A DNA stretch of 64,000 nt, taken from Streptomyces lucensis JCM 4490. GTDB lineage: Bacteria; Actinomycetota; Actinomycetes; Streptomycetales; Streptomycetaceae. Positions 39,787 to 49,111 of this stretch are shown here, in pieces; position 1 is the stretch's first letter, and every line of letters begins with the position of its first letter. The DNA is taken from positions 744,001-808,000 of the forward strand of contig NZ_BMUE01000001.1 in the NCBI RefSeq assembly GCF_014650035.1, written 5' to 3'. The translations under genes were made by a program, and so were the position numbers. Below the pieces are notes generated by a model. That model saw only the letters and a list, made by a program, of their open reading frames with translations. It did no database searches and had not been told where the DNA came from.

Positions 39787-40821
39787 GTGCGATCGATCTG
39801 GAACGGCGCCATCTCGTTCGGCCTCGTCAGCATCCCGATCAAGCTGGTGAACGCGACGGAGAGCCACTCCATCGCCTTCCGCCAGATCCATACCGAGGAC
39901 AACGGCCGCATCCGCTACCGCAAGGTGTGCGAACTGGAGGACCGCGAGGTCAGCCAGGCCGAGATCGGCAAGGGCTACGAGGACGCCGACGGATCGATCA
40001 TTCCGATCAGCGACGACGACCTCTCCCACCTGCCCATCCCCACCGCTCGCACGATCGAGATCGTCGCCTTCGTGCCGGCCGACCGCATCGACCCGCTCCA
40101 GATGGGCGCGGCCTACTACCTCGCGGCCGGAGGCGCGCCCGCCGCGAAGCCGTACACCCTCCTGCGCGAGGCCCTCAAACGCAGCAACAAGGTCGCCATC
40201 GCCAAGTACGCGCTGCGCGGCCGGGAGCGCCTGGGCATGCTGCGCGTGGTCGGCGAGGCCATCGCCATGCACGGCCTGCTCTGGCCGGACGAGGTACGCG
40301 CCCCCGAGGGCGTGGCCCCCGACACCGACGTCACCATCCGCGACAAGGAGCTCGACCTCGCGGACGCCCTCATGGACACCCTCGGCGAGGTCGACCTGGA
40401 GGACCTGCACGACGAGTACCGGGAGGCACTGGAGGAGGTCATCGCGGCGAAGACCTCCGGCGAGGCGCCCCCGGAGGCGCCGGCCCCGGCCACCGGCGGC
40501 AAGGTGCTGGACCTGATGGCGGCCCTGGAGAACAGCGTGCGGGCGGCCCGCGAGTCGCGCGGGGTGGACACGCCAGCCGCAGAGGCCGAGGTCAGATCCC
40601 TCCCGCAAGGCCGGTCCGCGCCCAAGGAGACCGGAGGCAAGAAGTCGACGAAGGCGGCCGCCAAGAAGACGGCCCCGGCTCGGAAGTCGACGTCCAAGGC
40701 GACGGCGGGCACGAAGAAGACCGCGAGCGCGAAGAGCACGTCCAAGTCGACGGCGAAGAGCGCGGCGACCACGAAGAAGACGGCGGCGAAGAAGACGGTG
40801 TCGCGCAAACGCTCGGCGTGA
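39787..40821 (+). CDS. ku: DNA end-binding protein Ku
   Basis: This 344-residue Ku homodimer subunit binds double-strand ends and recruits the polymerase and ligase. The core begins RSIWNGAISFGLVSIPIKL and contains YRKVCELEDREV and GRERLGMLRVVGEAIAMHGLLWPDEV. The C-terminal 90 residues form a Lys/Ala/Thr-rich tail (KKTAAKKTVSRKRSA) as in Streptomyces Ku, probably DNA-binding. The start is GTG 39787 with AGAGAGGG upstream. Confidence 0.95.
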   Translation: MRSIWNGAISFGLVSIPIKLVNATESHSIAFRQIHTEDNGRIRYRKVCELEDREVSQAEIGKGYEDADGSIIPISDDDLSHLPIPTARTIEIVAFVPADRIDPLQMGAAYYLAAGGAPAAKPYTLLREALKRSNKVAIAKYALRGRERLGMLRVVGEAIAMHGLLWPDEVRAPEGVAPDTDVTIRDKELDLADALMDTLGEVDLEDLHDEYREALEEVIAAKTSGEAPPEAPAPATGGKVLDLMAALENSVRAARESRGVDTPAAEAEVRSLPQGRSAPKETGGKKSTKAAAKKTAPARKSTSKATAGTKKTASAKSTSKSTAKSAATTKKTAAKKTVSRKRSA

Positions 40822-41170
40822 GGCGTCGCCGACGGCATCGAAGGGCGCGGCACAGACACCCGGTCACCACTCCGTCCGCCCCTGACCGTGCCCGCGCACG
40901 CCTCTGCCCGAGCCGGCCCCTGACCGCACCGGCTCCTGACCGCACCGGCTCCTGACCGCGCCGGCTCCTGCCCGTGCCCGTGCCCGCCCCGACCGCGCCC
41001 TCATCCGCCCCCGACGCCGCCCGCCCCCGACCACAACACCGTTACCCGAAGCCGGGATTGCCGTGATCCGCGTGATCCGCGGGCCGTGTCCACGGTATAC
41101 AGGGAACCATCCGCAGCGTCGTGAGTGCGCGGGACGCATGCGCGGTCGCAGACAGGCAGGGGGGCAACTG
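40822..41170. repeat. Gap with three 16-bp tandem repeats
   Basis: The 349 bp between ku and the TIR-NB-ARC gene hold three copies of TGACCGCACCGGCTCC (40921-40968, one base change in the third) and flanking GC-rich C-runs. The last 80 bp before the next gene should carry its promoter. I see no gene. Confidence 0.7.
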
Positions 41171-43819
41171 GTGACCGAGGAAGCGGAGTCCGTCTTCATC
41201 AGCTACGCCAAGCCCGACCGGGCCTGGGCGAAGTGGGTGGCCTGGCACCTGCGCGAGGCCGGCCACCGCGTCGAGCTGGACGTGTGGAACTGGAGCACCG
41301 GCGACGACTTCATCCAGCGCATGAGCGACGCCGTGGCACGCGCGACGGTGGTGGTCGCCCTCTACTCCGACGACTACTTCGGCCCGGACCGCTGGACGCG
41401 TGAGGAGCGCAACGCGGTGGCAGCGCGGCGCGGCCGCATGGTCCCCCTCGTCCTGGCACCCCTCACGGTGGACGTACCCGCCCACTTCGCGCCCCTGCTC
41501 TGGACGGACCTGTACGGCCTCGGCGAAAGCGCCGCCGCCAAGGCGCTGCTGGGAGCGGTGAACGGTCCCACCGCGGACATCGACACACCCGCCTTCCCGC
41601 CCAACGCCCCGGACGCCCCCAATCCCGCGGGCACCCCGGCGTTCCCGGGGGCGCGTACCCCCGACGGCCCAGGCCCCTCCGCCGCCCCGGACCGCCCCGA
41701 GGTGTGGGAGGTCTCGGTCGGGCGCACCCCCTACTTCACGGGCCGGGAGGAGGTCATCTCGCAGGTGCGCGAAGGCCTGCGCGGCGGCCGGTTCATCCTG
41801 CGCGGACTGGGCGGCATCGGCAAGACGCAGATCGCCCTGGAGTACGCCCACCGCTTCGCCGGCCAGTACGACATCGTGTGGTGGATCGACGCCGAACAGG
41901 CGGACCAGCTCCCCGTCCACTACACCGAACTGGCCACGCGCCTCGGCATCGCCAAACCCGACGCCGGCGCCGAACACAACACGCGCGCCCTGATGGACCA
42001 CCTGCGCACCCACGACCGCTGGCTGATCATCCTCGACAACGCGCAGAACCCGGACCACTTCAGCGACCTGCTCCCCACGGGGCCCGGCCACGTCCTGATC
42101 ACCTCACGCAGTGCGGGCTGGAAGGGCAGCGCCGCCGATCACAACCTGGACGTCTTCACCCGCGACGAATCCACCGCCTACCTCACCACCCGCCTGCCCG
42201 ACATCACCCCCGACCAGGCGGACGCGCTCGCCTCCGACCTCGGCGACCTCCCCCTCGCCCTCGCTCAGGCAGCCGGCACCCTCACCACCGGCGTGAGCCT
42301 GGACAGGTACCGCCAGCTGCTCGCGGGCAAGGCCAGGGAACTGCTGGCCCACGGCGCGCCGGCCGAGTACTCCTCACCCCTCGCCGCGACCGTCACCATC
42401 GCCGCCACACGCCTGGCCGACGACTGCCCCGCCGCGGCCGCCCTCCTCCGTATCGGTGCGTTCCTCGGCCCCGATCCCATCCCCACCGACTGGCTGGAGA
42501 ACGCCGGCCCGCACCTCGCCACGGTCACTGTCGACCCCGACGACATCCTGTGGCCCCAGCAGGACCTCCAGGCCCTGGCCCGCTTCGGCCTCGCCCGCCT
42601 CGGCTACGGAACCTTCCAGGTGCACCGGCTCACCCAGGCCATCCTGCGCGACCACACCCCCACCGCCGACAGAGCCCGGATCAACGCCGACGTCAGCACG
42701 ATCCTCGCCACGGTCGACCCCGGAGACCCCGGCACGCCGGCGTCCTGGCCCAAGTGGGCCGCTCTCACCGCCCACCTCGTCGCACTCCAGGACACCGCCA
42801 CCGAGCACCCGGAGCTGCGCCGCACCATACTCCAGGCACTCGACTACCTGATCGAGAGCGGTCAGTCGCGCGCGGCCCACGACTTGGCCGGCAGCCTGCA
42901 CACCACCTGGTCCACCGTCCACGGCCCGGACCACCCGGACGTCCTCACCTGCGCCCAGCTCTTCAGCTTCGCCGTGGGCAACCTCGGTGACTACGCCGAG
43001 GCCAGACGCATCACCGAGGACATCCTCGAACGCCGCGGCCGTACCCTCGGCGCCGACCACCCCGACACCCTGCACTCGGCTCAGTCCCTGGCGAGCGCTC
43101 TGTTCTACCTCGGTGAATACGAGAAGGCCAGGGGCATGGTCGAGGACATCCTCGCGCGGCGTCGCCTCATCCTCGGACCGGATCATCCAAACACCCTGGC
43201 CTCGGCACACGCTCTGGGCAGCGCCCTGTTCCACTTGGAGGAATACGCGGAGGACCGCCGCATCACCGAGGACACTCTCGAACGCCGTCGCCGCGTCCTG
43301 GGCGCGGACCACCCCGACACGCTGAACTCAGCGCAGTCCCTCGGTGTCACTCTGCACAGTCTCGGTGAGTACGACGAGGCCAAGCGCATCGCCGAGGAGA
43401 TCTTCGAGCAGCGTCGCCGCCTCCTCGGCGCGGATCACCCCGACACTCTGGATTCGGCGCATTACCTGAGCAACGCCCTGCACAGTCTCGGTGAACTCGC
43501 GGAGGACCACCGGATCGCCGAGGACAATCTCGAACGGCGCCGCCGCGTCCTCGGCGTGGATCACCCGGACACCCTGCTCTCGGCGCAGTCCCTGGGCGTC
43601 AGCCTGGCGAGCTCGCGGAGGTACCCGGAGGCCGAACAACTGCTCAGGGACGCGCGCACGCGGAGCTGCCGAACTCTTGGAGCTGATCATCCTCTGTCCA
43701 AGGGACTGACGGAGAACCTCGCCACGGTACTGATTGCCAGGGGCAAGCTGCGCGAGGCTCACAAGCTCCAACGCGGCCGCAAGCCCGCGAAGGGCCGCAA
43801 GGCCTCCAAGCGGCGCTGA
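41171..43819 (+). CDS. TIR-NB-ARC-TPR (STAND) protein
   Basis: This 882-residue protein has plant-NLR-like architecture. The N-terminal TIR domain (about 5-140) has SVFISYAKPDRAWAKWV, ARATVVVALYSDDYF and a Glu in WTREERNAV at the usual catalytic position. The NB-ARC ATPase has its P-loop near 213 (GLGGIGKTQIALEY), LIILDNAQ and GHVLITSRS. The C-terminal part is at least five 42-residue kinesin-light-chain-like TPRs, each with the phrase LGADHPDTL. Proteins of this type act in defence or signalling: TPRs sense, NB-ARC oligomerises, TIR cleaves NAD+ or makes a signal. The role here is inferred. It lies next to ku but on its own transcript. GTG 41171 has a GGGGGG site. Confidence 0.88.
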   Translation: MTEEAESVFISYAKPDRAWAKWVAWHLREAGHRVELDVWNWSTGDDFIQRMSDAVARATVVVALYSDDYFGPDRWTREERNAVAARRGRMVPLVLAPLTVDVPAHFAPLLWTDLYGLGESAAAKALLGAVNGPTADIDTPAFPPNAPDAPNPAGTPAFPGARTPDGPGPSAAPDRPEVWEVSVGRTPYFTGREEVISQVREGLRGGRFILRGLGGIGKTQIALEYAHRFAGQYDIVWWIDAEQADQLPVHYTELATRLGIAKPDAGAEHNTRALMDHLRTHDRWLIILDNAQNPDHFSDLLPTGPGHVLITSRSAGWKGSAADHNLDVFTRDESTAYLTTRLPDITPDQADALASDLGDLPLALAQAAGTLTTGVSLDRYRQLLAGKARELLAHGAPAEYSSPLAATVTIAATRLADDCPAAAALLRIGAFLGPDPIPTDWLENAGPHLATVTVDPDDILWPQQDLQALARFGLARLGYGTFQVHRLTQAILRDHTPTADRARINADVSTILATVDPGDPGTPASWPKWAALTAHLVALQDTATEHPELRRTILQALDYLIESGQSRAAHDLAGSLHTTWSTVHGPDHPDVLTCAQLFSFAVGNLGDYAEARRITEDILERRGRTLGADHPDTLHSAQSLASALFYLGEYEKARGMVEDILARRRLILGPDHPNTLASAHALGSALFHLEEYAEDRRITEDTLERRRRVLGADHPDTLNSAQSLGVTLHSLGEYDEAKRIAEEIFEQRRRLLGADHPDTLDSAHYLSNALHSLGELAEDHRIAEDNLERRRRVLGVDHPDTLLSAQSLGVSLASSRRYPEAEQLLRDARTRSCRTLGADHPLSKGLTENLATVLIARGKLREAHKLQRGRKPAKGRKASKRR

Positions 43820-43879
43820 AGGACGGGCGGTACTCGGCCGCCGAACACAACGTCCGCCACCGGACGGTGCACGCAGCCG

Positions 43880-44860
43880 TCAGGAGGGCAGCGCGGCGAG
43901 CCAGTCGACGAGCAGCCGGTTCACCTCGGCGGGTCGCTCCTGCTGGACCCAGTGGCCGCAACCGGTGAGGAGGTGGGAGGAGACGAGGCCCGGCAGCGTG
44001 ACCGGGAACGCCGCGACGGCGTCGGCCAGCCACGCCGTGGAGGCGTCCAGGCCGCCGCCGATGTAGATGGCCGGCTGCGCGATGGAAGCACCGTCGAAGG
44101 CCGCGAGGTCCTCCCAGTCCCGGTCCATGTTCCGGTAGCGGTCGAGAGCCCCGGTCAGACCGGTGCGTTCGAACTCCGCGGCGTAGAAGTCCAGGTCCCG
44201 CTCGCTGAGCCAGGCCGGCAGCCGACCCACGGGGAACCGGTCCCGCAGCAGGCCGCCCCGGCTGACGAGGTACGGAACGGGAGCGCCGGGCGCGGGCATG
44301 GTGTCGGCCGAGAGAGCCGCGTAGAACCCCGCGAGCCAACCGCGCACATCGGGTTCGATCTCGGCCTCGGCGCGGCCCGGCTCCTGGAAGTACGAGATGT
44401 AGAACTCCTCGTCCCCGCCCATCCGAGCGAAGACATCACTGGGCCGGGGCCCGCCACGCGGGACGTAGGGAACGCTCAGTAAGCCCACCGCACGGAAGAC
44501 CTCCGGCCGCAGCAGAGCGGAGTTCGCGGCGACGACCGAGCCCCAGTCGTGGCCGACGACCACCGCCGGCTCCCCACCCAGGGCGCGCACCACGGCGACG
44601 TTGTCCTCCACCAGGTCGAGCATCCGGTACGCGTCCGCAGCGGCGGGCTTGGAGGAACGACCGTAACCGCGGACGTCGATGGCGGCCGCGCGATACCCCG
44701 CGGCCGCGAGCGCCGGCAGTTGCCTGCGCCAGGAGTACCAGGACTCCGGAAAGCCGTGAAGGAGCAGCACCAACGGCCCGGCCCCCTGCTCCACGAGATG
44801 GATCCGGCCGCCCGGCGAGGGGACCACCCGGTGCGTGACCTGCGCGACGTGCTCCGGCAT
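43880..44860 (-). CDS. Epoxide-hydrolase-like alpha/beta hydrolase
   Basis: This 326-residue alpha/beta hydrolase has the oxyanion motif HGFPESWYSW, nucleophile Asp in VVGHDWGSVVA, and the catalytic His in TGCGHWVQQERP. The Asp nucleophile and the HGFPE motif are those of soluble epoxide hydrolases (or haloalkane dehalogenases). The start at ATG 44860 leaves the normal short N-terminus; an in-frame upstream start would add 15 residues. It is convergent with the TIR-NB-ARC gene. Confidence 0.88.
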   Translation of the reverse strand: MPEHVAQVTHRVVPSPGGRIHLVEQGAGPLVLLLHGFPESWYSWRRQLPALAAAGYRAAAIDVRGYGRSSKPAAADAYRMLDLVEDNVAVVRALGGEPAVVVGHDWGSVVAANSALLRPEVFRAVGLLSVPYVPRGGPRPSDVFARMGGDEEFYISYFQEPGRAEAEIEPDVRGWLAGFYAALSADTMPAPGAPVPYLVSRGGLLRDRFPVGRLPAWLSERDLDFYAAEFERTGLTGALDRYRNMDRDWEDLAAFDGASIAQPAIYIGGGLDASTAWLADAVAAFPVTLPGLVSSHLLTGCGHWVQQERPAEVNRLLVDWLAALPS

Positions 44861-45277
44861 ACGTCTCTCCCATGACTGTTGGTCAGCCGCCCGGCGAACG
44901 CCCACGGCCCGCCGCTCCGCAGCCTCGACACCGATCCTGCCTAAGGGCGTCCGTTGTTACTCACTTTCGGGTGAACGCGTTCCCGCTGGTGGGGTGGCGG
45001 ATGCTGGCGGGTGGTTGCCTGGAACCCTCAATTCCGGGCGCGGCTCACTCCGCTCCCGTCAACGCCGCGCATTCAGAACATAGATGGACATTGCAGGCGA
45101 CAGTTACAGAAATCTGTCGGATCAGTAATACCCTTCGCATTTACCTCACAGTGTGGGGGTGAGGGGTGCAGGGTGTGGGTGTGCGGCCAGCCGGCCACAC
45201 ACCAGCACCACGCACCCGCCTGACCTGCCGTTTCACGGCTGGCCGGCTGGTGTGGGCACCCTCGAAGGGGGACCGAA
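44861..45277. promoter_or_regulatory. 417-bp gap with AT-richer promoter and a long-range inverted repeat
   Basis: The part at about 45070-45155 is clearly less GC-rich than its surroundings and is a good promoter candidate for the secreted protein gene at 45278. The transcript leader would contain CCAGCCGGCCA (45187-45197) and its perfect complement TGGCCGGCTGG (45240-45250). They could form an 11-bp stem ending 27 bp before the start codon. I find no riboswitch family match. Confidence 0.45.
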
Positions 45278-45802
45278 GTGTCCGTTGCTTCTTCCGTCCG
45301 TCGCCTGACCGCCACCACCGCGATCGCGGCCGCCGCCGTGGGCGCCGTGGCCCTGCCGGCCGGGGCGGCCGACCAGCACTGGGGCCACCAGCGTCATACG
45401 GCGGTCTACATCAGCCACGTGCAGGCCGACGCCCCGGGCATGGACGACCGCTCCAGCCGCTCCCTGAACAGGGAGTGGGTGGACGTCACCAACTCGACGC
45501 GCAGGGCAGTGAACCTGAGCGGCTGGACGCTCTCCGACGCCGACGGCCGCACCTACACCTTCCGCCACGTATGGCTGGCGGGCCGGGCCACGGTCCGCGT
45601 CCACACCGGCTACGGCCGGGACACCCGGACCGACCTGTTCCAGGCCAGGCGCCACGAGGTGTGGGACAACAACCGCGACACCGCCATCCTGCGCAACGAC
45701 CGCGGCCGCCTCGTCGACGCCGTCTCCTGGGGACGCGACCACCGCCGCGACGGCGACAACCGCCACCACGACGGCGACCACCGCGGCGGACACCGCCACT
45801 GA
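45278..45802 (+). CDS. Secreted lamin-tail-domain protein
   Basis: This 174-residue exported protein has a signal peptide ending near PAGAA and one lamin-tail (LTD) Ig-like domain. The domain shows VYISHVQADAPG, REWVDVTNSTRRAVNLSGWTL, LAGRATVRVHTGYG and DTAILRNDRGRLVDAVSW. The tail is His/Arg/Asp-rich (RRDGDNRHHDGDHRGG). LTD domains bind surfaces or nucleic acids; no activity is known for these short forms. GTG 45278 has a GAAGGGGG ribosome site. Confidence 0.82.
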   Translation: MSVASSVRRLTATTAIAAAAVGAVALPAGAADQHWGHQRHTAVYISHVQADAPGMDDRSSRSLNREWVDVTNSTRRAVNLSGWTLSDADGRTYTFRHVWLAGRATVRVHTGYGRDTRTDLFQARRHEVWDNNRDTAILRNDRGRLVDAVSWGRDHRRDGDNRHHDGDHRGGHRH

Positions 45803-45852
45803 CCCCCGGACCGGCGGCTGACGCCGGTCGGTGAGGGAGTACGAGCTGATGG

Positions 45853-45885
45853 GCGGGCCACCCCTTGTGCGGGGTGGCCCGCTTT
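45853..45885 (+). terminator. Intrinsic terminator
   Basis: A perfect 12-bp stem (45853-45864 with 45871-45882), 6-nt loop and TTT lie 50 bp after the lamin-tail gene. Confidence 0.85.
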
Positions 45886-46078
45886 CACGCGACCGTGCCC
45901 GTTGCTCCGGAATCCCGGATTCAGGCGTTGCCCCAGCTGCGGAAGTGACGGCAGCGTCAGGCGGACGAGATCGACCACGTGCGAGTGCTCTCACATGTGA
46001 CCGCACGCCCCCTGTGCGCCCTCCATGAAAGGCGGATCACATGTTGGACTGACGTAAGGCCAGAGAAAGATCTCCGTG

Positions 46079-46906
46079 ATGTTACCCAAAATGGCAGCAG
46101 TGCGCTTGTGTGCATCCGTGTCCTCTGCGACACTCGTGGGTCTTTGGATCAACGTCTACACCGATCAGTTGGCTCATAACGGCTACATGACCTCGCTCAC
46201 CTCATTACGGTGGAGTAACCTGCTCCTGGGTCTGGGTATCGCTTCGCTGATAGCCGGGGAAACCGCTGCATGGAGGTGGCGTACTTTGCAGGAAGACGAG
46301 TTCAGGCGACTTTACGCGACGCTCCAGCAACGGCAGCGGCGCATTCTCGAGGGAATGCTGACGATCGTCTGCAAACTGGTGGCCAAGACCCTCAATATCC
46401 CATGCAATGCGCGCTACTTCGTCGCGGAAAAGGATCAGGAGGGGCGCTACTACATCAGGCAGGACCGCGACCTTGCTGTTCTGAACATCCGGATGCCGCG
46501 CGAGTTCGGTTTCACTCGCATCTACGTAGACACCCCTCATATCGTGAGCGGGAAGGCGTTCCGAGACCGGGTACCGCTCTACGAAGAGCTGCCTGACGAC
46601 CACTCGAACTGGTACGAGCCGGACGTGGGAAGAATGATCGAGCCCCAGCAGCGGTGGGTGCTCGCATGCCCGGTCCTCCGGTTGGATTCACTGACGAACA
46701 GCCACGAGATGAGTCACGCACCGCGTGGCGTGATCGTCTTCTACGGCACCCAGCTCCCGGACGAGGCCGCTTCGGCCGACGCGGTCCAGGTCTGCCTCGG
46801 GTACGCCGAGCAGTTCGCCGAACAGATGTCCCATGTATTCAACATGCTCGAACTCTCTACAGAACTGGAGAGCAGCAGCCATGGAAATACTTCGGGCACT
46901 TCCTAG
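46079..46906 (+). CDS. Membrane protein with cytosolic GAF-like domain
   Basis: This 275-residue protein has two TM helices (about 8-26 and 47-65) joined by a short external loop, a helical linker (EFRRLYATLQQRQRRILEGM), and a C-terminal domain of about 150 residues that looks GAF-like (RWVLACPVLRLDS, APRGVIVFYGTQLP, AEQFAEQMSHVFNMLEL). There is no kinase or cyclase domain, so it is a sensor or scaffold. It heads a three-gene operon and overlaps the radical SAM gene by 26 nt. Base composition is visibly lower in GC than nearby genes. ATG 46079 or the GTG just before it could start it. Confidence 0.65.
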   Translation: MLPKMAAVRLCASVSSATLVGLWINVYTDQLAHNGYMTSLTSLRWSNLLLGLGIASLIAGETAAWRWRTLQEDEFRRLYATLQQRQRRILEGMLTIVCKLVAKTLNIPCNARYFVAEKDQEGRYYIRQDRDLAVLNIRMPREFGFTRIYVDTPHIVSGKAFRDRVPLYEELPDDHSNWYEPDVGRMIEPQQRWVLACPVLRLDSLTNSHEMSHAPRGVIVFYGTQLPDEAASADAVQVCLGYAEQFAEQMSHVFNMLELSTELESSSHGNTSGTS

Positions 46907-47660
46907 CTCGGTCTGCTTGCGTGTCACGCGCCGTTGCAATGTCGCGTGCTCATTCTGCCAGGCTCCGCCACCCGGCCGCACTGAACTCTCACTGCCGGAC
47001 ATCATCGCATTGTCGCGGTTCTTCGCGGCGCGAGGAGTGCGGTCGCTCAAGTTGTCAGGGGGAGAGCCGACCGTGCGGAGTGATCTCGCGGAGATCATTG
47101 ACGCGATCGGCCAAGCCGGCCTCAAACCAGTAGTGATCACCAACGGCTTCGACGTACCGGACGAAGCCGTGACTGCCGCGCAATTATGCGGCGGCGAGTT
47201 CAAATTCAGCATCCACCGGCCGTCCGCCGAGAACGATCAGATACTGCATCGCACATCGTTTACTCAGATCATGGCAAATATCGACAAAGTGATAAAAAGA
47301 AAGGTAGGGATGTCCATAAATACGGTCGTCACCCCCAGTAATGCGGACGGCATGAGGGAGATGGTCGATTTTGCGTGCGAGGTCGGAGCCGCGAAGATAA
47401 GCTTCATCCCGGTGGTCAGTCGCGGCCGAGCAAGGCGCAGTGGCGCCTTCAATTTCCTGCCTGACGAGCTGGAGGCGGTATACAAGGGTGTGGCGGAACT
47501 GTCCGAGCTTTTTGCGGGAATCATAAAAGTGCACTGCATCGACATCCGGAACCGCGACTACTGGGTAGTGGAGAACGATGGCTCTCTCTGGATCGAACGC
47601 GCCACGGAGGGTGAGGACCTGAAGATCTGCGACAGAGAGCACTTGTTGCCCAACGTCTGA
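46881..47660 (+). CDS. Radical SAM enzyme, MoaA-like, without SPASM domain
   Basis: This 259-residue enzyme has the 4Fe-4S motif CX3CX2C at Cys19, Cys23 and Cys26 (RRCNVACSFCQAP) and the SAM motif GGEP at 60-63. The remainder is a single partial TIM barrel (VVITNGFDVPD, INTVVTPSNADGMREMVDFA, AKISFIPVV). No auxiliary-cluster domain is present; one late Cys (LKICDRE) remains. The reaction is unknown. The start ATG 46881 has GGAGAGC upstream. It is tightly linked to a nucleotide-type deaminase, so the substrate may be a nucleoside, base or tRNA; that is inference. Confidence 0.85.
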   Translation: MEILRALPSSVCLRVTRRCNVACSFCQAPPPGRTELSLPDIIALSRFFAARGVRSLKLSGGEPTVRSDLAEIIDAIGQAGLKPVVITNGFDVPDEAVTAAQLCGGEFKFSIHRPSAENDQILHRTSFTQIMANIDKVIKRKVGMSINTVVTPSNADGMREMVDFACEVGAAKISFIPVVSRGRARRSGAFNFLPDELEAVYKGVAELSELFAGIIKVHCIDIRNRDYWVVENDGSLWIERATEGEDLKICDREHLLPNV

Positions 47661-47672
47661 GCGGGGTCTGTG

Positions 47673-48173
47673 ATGAAGGTGAATGCCGGCACAATCGACA
47701 TCGAAGTCCTTGAAGGGATGGACGAATGTCTCCGTCTGGCCCGGCAGGCGGCGGCGTCCGGAAACTATGCCCTCGGGGCCGTGGTGATCAGGGAAGGGGA
47801 GATCATCGGAAAGTCGGGCAGTGCGCTGATTCAGGGGCACGATCCCACCGGCCACCCCGAGATCACCGCGATCAGGCAAGCCGCCGAACGGCTCGGCTCC
47901 AGGTACTTACCAGACGCCTACTTGGTGACCACGCTGGAGCCGTGCCCCATGTGCACCTCCGCGGCGATCTGGGCGAAGATGCGCGGCATCGCCTACGGGG
48001 CGACGCAGACGGACGCCATCAACTGGTCGCGCGAACACCCTGACGAGAAGTACACGTGGCGCCAGATCCGCATGCCGGCGAGAGACGTCGTCCAAGCCGG
48101 ACTCCCCTTCCTCGAGCTGCACGAAGAGGTCCGCAGGGAGGAATGCCTGGAGCTGTTCTCCCTCTCGCGCTGA
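47673..48173 (+). CDS. Zinc-dependent nucleoside/base deaminase
   Basis: This 166-residue CDA-fold deaminase has zinc ligands His61 with catalytic Glu63 (GHPEITAI) and Cys91/Cys94 (EPCPMC). The length and order are those of guanine deaminase, cytosine deaminase or TadA relatives; the C-terminal extension (YTWRQIRMPARDVVQAGLPFLELHEEVRREEC) does not decide among them. A housekeeping tadA is not expected in this accessory operon. It starts 10 bp after the radical SAM stop. Confidence 0.85.
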   Translation: MKVNAGTIDIEVLEGMDECLRLARQAAASGNYALGAVVIREGEIIGKSGSALIQGHDPTGHPEITAIRQAAERLGSRYLPDAYLVTTLEPCPMCTSAAIWAKMRGIAYGATQTDAINWSREHPDEKYTWRQIRMPARDVVQAGLPFLELHEEVRREECLELFSLSR

Positions 48174-48580
48174 CAACGGCCGGCGCGATGAGATGAACCA
48201 GGATCGCCGTGTACGACGCAGGGACGCGGACAGCGTGCCCGCACCCGAGGCCCCTGACGTCCTGTCCAGGAGCCTCAACCCGGCTGACGAGGCAGCTCAT
48301 GCGCCGTGTAGGACGCCAGAGCCCGCCCATCGGCCGGCCCCGCGGTGGACGGGGCGCTCGTCTGTAAGAGCCGCCCCTCTTGGGCCACTTCTCCGGTTGT
48401 CATCAAACCGGAGGGGACTGAGCGGCGGGGCGACGGCTCGGGCGCACGGGGGATGGCGGCCTGCGGGGACGGACGAGAGTCGCAACGTCACAACTGGATC
48501 ACTTTCTTCACCACTCTCTCACATCTGACGGACCGGCATAGGTAGTTTCACCCCTCACGCGCTTAAGCAGGGGGGGTCCT
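48174..48580. promoter_or_regulatory. Gap of 407 bp after the radical SAM operon
   Basis: A hairpin with 8-bp arms (CTCCGGTT at 48391-48398, AACCGGAG at 48406-48413) may end the operon. About 48480-48545 is AT-richer and fits a promoter for the next gene. I see no coding sequence. Confidence 0.4.
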
Positions 48581-49111
48581 GTGAGTCACTACCAGCCTCA
48601 ACCGCCGCCGTTCCAGCCTCCGCCTGGACCACCGGCCGTCCGTCCCGCTCCCAAGTGGGCCCGTAAGCGCTTCGTACTTCCCGCCCTGGGTCTTGCGTTC
48701 ATCATCGGGCTGGGCAGTGCCGGCGCCGACGGCCAGAACCGGAACGCGACGAAGACGGTGGCCAACGACAAGACGCGGCCGACGGCCACGGCGACGGTCA
48801 CCGCGACAGCCACCGCGACAGCCACGGCGACGAAGACCGCGAAGCCGAAGCCCGCGCCGACAGTGACGAAGACGGTCAAGGTCAAGGTGAAGGTGACCGT
48901 CACCGCGCACGCCGCTGCAGCGGGGTCGGGAACGTCCGGCGGTTCGACGTCCGGCGGTTCGTCGTCCAGCGGCGGGTCCAGCTCGTCGGGCGGCTCCGGC
49001 TCTGCGGGCGGAGGTGCGACGGCTCTGTGCAATGACGGTACGTACTCGTACGCCGCTCACCATCAGGGCGCCTGCTCGCACCACGGCGGCGTGGCTGTCT
49101 TCTACCGGTAG
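48581..49111 (+). CDS. Membrane-anchored DUF3761 protein
   Basis: This 176-residue protein has a Pro-rich cytosolic start, one hydrophobic segment (RFVLPALGLAFIIGLGSAG), a Thr/Ala and Lys/Val repeat stalk (TATATATATKT, KVKVKVTV), a Ser/Gly linker and a short C-terminal DUF3761 domain (ALCNDGTYSYAAHHQGACSHHGGVAVFY) with two Cys and several His. This domain is widespread on bacterial surfaces, with unknown function. The start is GTG 48581. Confidence 0.8.
   Translation: MSHYQPQPPPFQPPPGPPAVRPAPKWARKRFVLPALGLAFIIGLGSAGADGQNRNATKTVANDKTRPTATATVTATATATATATKTAKPKPAPTVTKTVKVKVKVTVTAHAAAAGSGTSGGSTSGGSSSSGGSSSSGGSGSAGGGATALCNDGTYSYAAHHQGACSHHGGVAVFYR

Noticed and set aside
46881..47660. Prokaryotic viperin as identity of the radical SAM protein
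   Set aside because: The motif context (CNVACSFC, KLSGGEPT) and length fit MoaA-like proteins, and no nucleotide kinase accompanies it.
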